A stretch of 9,553 nt of DNA, from positions 1 to 9,553 of the forward strand of contig DAOVUP010000024.1 of the NCBI GenBank assembly GCA_030632525.1, in the 5' to 3' direction. This DNA comes from Desulfobacteraceae bacterium (lineage in GTDB: Bacteria > Desulfobacterota > DSM-4660 > Desulfatiglandales > Desulfatiglandaceae). Positions 7,116 to 9,553 of this stretch are shown here, one piece after another (positions within the stretch are counted from its first letter, which is position 1; each line of letters starts with the position of its first letter). Both the position numbers and the translations under genes were made by a program. Under the pieces are notes generated by a model, which worked only from the letters and a program-made list of their open reading frames with translations, searched no databases and had not been told where the DNA came from.

Positions 7116-8090
7116 ATGGCTCTTATTGTTGCCAGACAAAAGAATGCGCTCTTTCTTCTGGTATTACTGATGGCGTGCATTTGTGTGCTCTGTTTGTCCG
7201 TATTTTCCTGGGCCGGGGACGAAGAAAAGATTAGCAAGGGGCCTGAGCGGGTAATTCGGCAGGCCTTCGGGGCCGGAAGATGGTTTCCGGGGGATGGCAG
7301 AGAGCTGAAGTCAATGGTCGACGGGTACATAGAGGATGCCCAGATTAATAATGTTCAAGGCAGGATTGTGGGCGCCATTGCCCCACATGCGGGGTATGTC
7401 TATTCCGGGAAAATGGCCGGATATACGTTTCGTGCCATTAAGGACAACGCAGCAAAGTGGGGCCGGCCGGAGGTGGTTGTTGTACTTGGGTTCAGTCACC
7501 GCGGTGGATTTCAGGGTGTGGCGCTCATGGATGGAGATGCTATAAAAACTCCACTCGGAGAGGCCCTCCTTGACAAAGAGGCCGGAGAGATATTGGCGGC
7601 CGGGAGCCCCCGGATATATTTTGATTACAGACCCCATGTGGGTGAACACTCGGCTGAAAACGAGATCCCTTTCGTACAGAGAGTGTTACCGGAAACAAAG
7701 CTGATAATCGGGCTTATCGGGGACCATGATCCCCGCACGTTGGATGACCTTGTAAAGGCACTTGATACCCTTTCCAAAAAGAAAAAGGTCTTAGTCATTG
7801 CCAGTTCTGACATGCTTCATGACCCCGATTATGATCTTGTTACCAGGACAGACAGGGGTACATTAGATAAGATGAGAGCCATGGACCATGCCGGAATCAG
7901 AAAAGGCTGGGATTATTCCAGACAGATCCTCTGCGGGATAGGTCCGGTTGTCGCGGTCATGCGATTTGCAGAGCTTAAGGGATGCAGACAGGGAACGGTT
8001 TTACAATATCGCAACAGCGGGGATGATTTCCCGAAGAGCCGCGGCCGGTGGGTTGTCGGTTATGGATCGGTGGTTTTTGCTGTGCCCTAA
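7116..8090 (+). CDS. Memo family protein (AmmeMemoRadiSam system protein B homologue) with N-terminal export signal
   Basis: A 324-residue member of the Memo family, a non-haem metal protein fold related to class III extradiol dioxygenases; its bacterial role is not settled. Family signatures: WFPGD (56-60), PHAGYVYSG (90-98), LGFSHRG (124-130), EHSAENEIPFVQ (177-188), SSDMLHD (230-236) and ILCGIGP (271-277). Likely metal-site or catalytic residues are H91, H128, H178, D232, H235 and C273, all present. Unlike typical cytosolic members, it begins with a basic stretch, a hydrophobic segment (about 11-30) and a signal-peptidase-like site S-W-A before GDEE, so export to the periplasm is predicted. 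A weaker lipobox-like LMAC (18-21) sits inside the hydrophobic run. GGAGG (7107-7111) precedes the ATG by 4 bases. The usual AMMECR1 and radical-SAM partners are not in the window. It faces argF tail to tail. Confidence 0.88.
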   Translation: MALIVARQKNALFLLVLLMACICVLCLSVFSWAGDEEKISKGPERVIRQAFGAGRWFPGDGRELKSMVDGYIEDAQINNVQGRIVGAIAPHAGYVYSGKMAGYTFRAIKDNAAKWGRPEVVVVLGFSHRGGFQGVALMDGDAIKTPLGEALLDKEAGEILAAGSPRIYFDYRPHVGEHSAENEIPFVQRVLPETKLIIGLIGDHDPRTLDDLVKALDTLSKKKKVLVIASSDMLHDPDYDLVTRTDRGTLDKMRAMDHAGIRKGWDYSRQILCGIGPVVAVMRFAELKGCRQGTVLQYRNSGDDFPKSRGRWVVGYGSVVFAVP

Positions 8091-8105
8091 TAACGACGGG
8101 TTAAC

Positions 8106-9026
8106 TCATGAAAGAAAATAATCGAGTATGCCTGCGGCCCCATGCATCTTATTTTCGGCCTGCTGCCATACGATGGATTGAGGTCCTTCTATAACGTCGT
8201 TCGTTATCTCCAGGCCTCTGTGGGCAGGGAGACAATGCATGACCCGGGCATCTTTTGACGCTATGCTCAAAAGGTCGGCATTGATTTGATACCCTTGAAA
8301 GGCGTTTAATTTTGTCTCTTCCTCCCCTTCTTCTCCCATGCTGACCCATACGTCAGTATAGAGGATATCAGCTCCTTCTGCTGCCTCTTTGGGGTTGTCA
8401 AGCACTTCCATTTTGGCGCCTGTTTTTTCTGCTATTTCATTGGCTTCATTCAGGATATCCTGGCGGGGAAAATACCCTTCCGGGCAGGCGGCATTCATAT
8501 TCATGCCGGCCAGGGCGCAAATTAATAATAATGAATGGCACACGTTGTTCCCATCGCCGATGTAAGTGAGAGTTAGTCCCCTTACTTCACCTTTGGTTTC
8601 AAGGATAGTAAACAGGTCGCAGACTGCCTGGGTCGGATGTTCGAGGTCGCTCAGGCCGTTGATAACCGGGATGCCCGAATAGCGAGAAAAATCTTCAACG
8701 GTTTGATGGGCATAAACCCTTGCAACAACAGCATCGAGATAGCTCCCTAACATCCTTCCGGTATCCTCAATAGGTTCCCCCCGTTTGATCTGGAGATCGT
8801 TTGGCGCAAGATAGATCGCAGAGCCCCCGAGTCTCAGGATGGCTGCCTCAAAGCTTGTGCGTGTCCTGGTAGATGGTTTCTCAAAAAGGATGCCTATCAC
8901 CTTGTTCCGGAGAACCTCGAGGGTTTTTCGCTCCTTGATGGCCTCCTTTAAACTCCGTGCCCTCTCAAAGATTGCAAATAGGTCTTCTGAGGATAAATCG
9001 TTTGCTCTCAGGAATGAGCGTGCCAT
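8106..9026 (-). CDS. argF: Ornithine carbamoyltransferase
   Basis: Transfers the carbamoyl group from carbamoyl phosphate to ornithine, making citrulline in arginine biosynthesis; cytosolic, normally a trimer. At 306 residues it has the usual length. The carbamoyl-phosphate site FEKPSTRTRTSFE (STRTR 52-56) and HPTQAVCDL (130-138) lie in the N-terminal domain. The ornithine domain has GDGNNVCHS (157-165), DVWVSMGEE (225-233, the SMG loop) and HCLPAHRG (264-271). The SMG loop separates it from aspartate carbamoyltransferase. Start: ATG 9024-9026, with GGAGG (9033-9037) 6 bases upstream. No other arg gene is in the window and no partner lies downstream, because the Memo-family gene converges on it 15 bases away. 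It is therefore probably transcribed alone from the promoter at 9161-9189. I see no clear ARG-box operator. Confidence 0.97.
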   Translation of the reverse strand: MARSFLRANDLSSEDLFAIFERARSLKEAIKERKTLEVLRNKVIGILFEKPSTRTRTSFEAAILRLGGSAIYLAPNDLQIKRGEPIEDTGRMLGSYLDAVVARVYAHQTVEDFSRYSGIPVINGLSDLEHPTQAVCDLFTILETKGEVRGLTLTYIGDGNNVCHSLLLICALAGMNMNAACPEGYFPRQDILNEANEIAEKTGAKMEVLDNPKEAAEGADILYTDVWVSMGEEGEEETKLNAFQGYQINADLLSIASKDARVMHCLPAHRGLEITNDVIEGPQSIVWQQAENKMHGAAGILDYFLS

Positions 9027-9075
9027 TTAATGCCTCCATGTGTTGAAACTTGTCGAAGATCCCGACTGTAGCGGG

Positions 9076-9089
9076 GAAACTCGAAACTT
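9076..9089. repeat. Short heptamer pair GAAACTC / GAAACTT in the argF leader
   Basis: GAAACTC (9076-9082) is followed directly by GAAACTT (9083-9089), with a further GAAACTT at 9045-9051. This is another 7-base unit next to a gene start, but two adjacent copies alone are weak evidence. Confidence 0.35.
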
Positions 9090-9160
9090 GGAGAAACGTT
9101 CCAGCATATGCTCAAGCTAAAAGCCATATCAGCATTGGGAACGCATCTTAATTTATTCTC

Positions 9161-9189
9161 ATCATAAGGCAATTCAGGATAAATTTCAA
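9161..9189 (-). promoter_or_regulatory. argF: Likely sigma-70 promoter of argF
   Basis: On the minus strand, TTGAAA (9184-9189), a 17-base spacer and TATGAT (9161-9166) each match consensus in five of six bases, and AT-rich sequence lies upstream of the -35. Transcription would start near 9154, leaving a leader of about 127 bases before the argF ATG. Confidence 0.6.
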
Positions 9190-9320
9190 TAAATTATTTG
9201 CTTTTAACTCCTGAAGTGACCATTTCTCCTTAAGCATCTCCTCATTAAAACGGATATCTTCATCTGAGCTTGTTGAGGCCTTTATTGAGGATATCAAAGA
9301 AAATGGGATGCTCTAACTGT

Positions 9321-9551
9321 CTAAGTGAAGAGGGTTCCGTCGAGGTATGTAAAGCCTAAGGTCAGAAGTGCTACATCGCTCTCCAAAACCCATTTGATGG
9401 TCTCTCTGCAGATCTTGTGCTGTTCCGCAAACCCGGTCTTGAAGACAAATTCCCGGAACAGATCAATATTATAGCAGGCTACCATGACCTTCTGTTGTTG
9501 ACGCTGGTCAAGATGCTTTGAGCCGTCTCTATTCGGGTGAAACAGAAGCCC
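9321..9551 (-). CDS. Unrecognised protein, C-terminal part (runs off the right edge)
   Basis: An uninterrupted minus-strand frame of 76 codons runs from the window edge to a TAG at 9321-9323, in the same orientation as argF. I do not recognise the family. The composition is protein-like: a basic, polar start (HPNRDGSKHLDQRQQQK), then MVACYNIDLFREFVFKTGF and a mixed helical/hydrophobic end, ICRETIKWVLESDVALL and GFTYLDGTLFT. The two cysteines are not arranged as a metal motif, and no signal peptide or membrane span is evident in this part. An internal ATG (codon 23) has AGAAGG 2 bases upstream, so a short 54-residue product is a less likely alternative. It could also be a remnant, given the broken frames just downstream. 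Confidence 0.5.
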   Translation of the reverse strand, partial: GLLFHPNRDGSKHLDQRQQQKVMVACYNIDLFREFVFKTGFAEQHKICRETIKWVLESDVALLTLGFTYLDGTLFT

Positions 9552-9553
9552 TA

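Larger units (their letters stand above)
9027..9320. other. AT-rich argF leader and upstream spacer; possible gene debris on the minus strand
   Basis: No intact gene is visible. On the minus strand, after the stop of the partial gene to the right, three short frames look somewhat protein-like in succession. One ends at 9260 and reads RQLEHPIFFDILNKGLNKLR. One, stop-free from 9312 to a TAA at 9148-9150, includes DEDIRFNEEMLKEKW. One, overlapping the second downstream in a third frame, includes EIYPELPYDENKLRC. Each would need a frameshift to join the next, as in a decayed gene, but chance open frames in AT-rich DNA are equally possible. The argF-proximal part holds a weak hairpin (CCCG 9061-9064 with CGGG 9072-9075) and heptamer-like repeats. 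Confidence 0.3.

Noticed and set aside
7167..7181. Lipoprotein signal at LMAC (residues 18-21 of the Memo-family protein)
   Set aside because: The hydrophobic run continues well past the cysteine and a better signal-peptidase I site (S-W-A) follows; Met at the -2 position is also poor.
9059..9077. Terminator or REP-like hairpin in the argF leader
   Set aside because: Only four G/C pairs plus one wobble pair around a 7-base loop; too weak for a call on one copy.
9161..9189. ArgR operator (ARG box) at the argF promoter
   Set aside because: A TGAAT half-like sequence exists, but no properly spaced palindromic partner is seen.
1..9553. tRNA, rRNA or insertion-sequence genes
   Set aside because: No cloverleaf, rRNA-like stretch, transposase motif or paired terminal inverted repeats were recognised on either strand.

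Overview
The window looks like an ordinary chromosomal segment of an anaerobic Desulfobacterota (former Deltaproteobacteria)-type bacterium. That placement is an inference from three things: the style of the DnaE and PAS-kinase sequences, a stand-alone four-helix-bundle (23S intervening-sequence family) protein, and intergenic tracts of 7-base repeats. No rRNA, tRNA, CRISPR array, transposase or phage gene is visible.

Layout from left to right. The first 139 bases are the C-terminal end of a four-helix-bundle protein (+), ending inside a 7-base-period repeat tract. On the minus strand follows a two-gene operon: a PAS/ATPase/receiver sensor protein, then rarA (replication-associated AAA+ ATPase), whose start overlaps the kinase stop. 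A 217-base divergent spacer with promoter-like sequences in both directions separates this operon from dnaE (+), the 1154-residue replicative DNA polymerase III alpha subunit. The dnaE-downstream gap (6950-7115) is largely built of three different heptamer tracts. Next comes a Memo/AmmeMemoRadiSam protein B homologue (+) with an N-terminal export signal. It converges with argF (-), ornithine carbamoyltransferase, with only 15 bases between the stop codons. argF has a good sigma-70-type promoter about 130 bases upstream. The right edge carries the C-terminal part of an unrecognised protein (-) followed by AT-rich sequence that may be gene debris.

Functionally, rarA and dnaE both serve the replication fork, but they are divergently transcribed and no shared regulation is shown. 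argF is arginine biosynthesis, and no other arg gene lies in the window. The Memo homologue has no AMMECR1 or radical-SAM partner here.

I do not see a clear new biological system. The points most worth a second look are: the sensor protein, which has lost its phospho-acceptor histidine and most receiver-site residues while keeping its ATPase site; the 7-base-period tracts of several unrelated sequences, confined to gene edges; the exported Memo-family protein; and the unidentified partial protein at the right edge.
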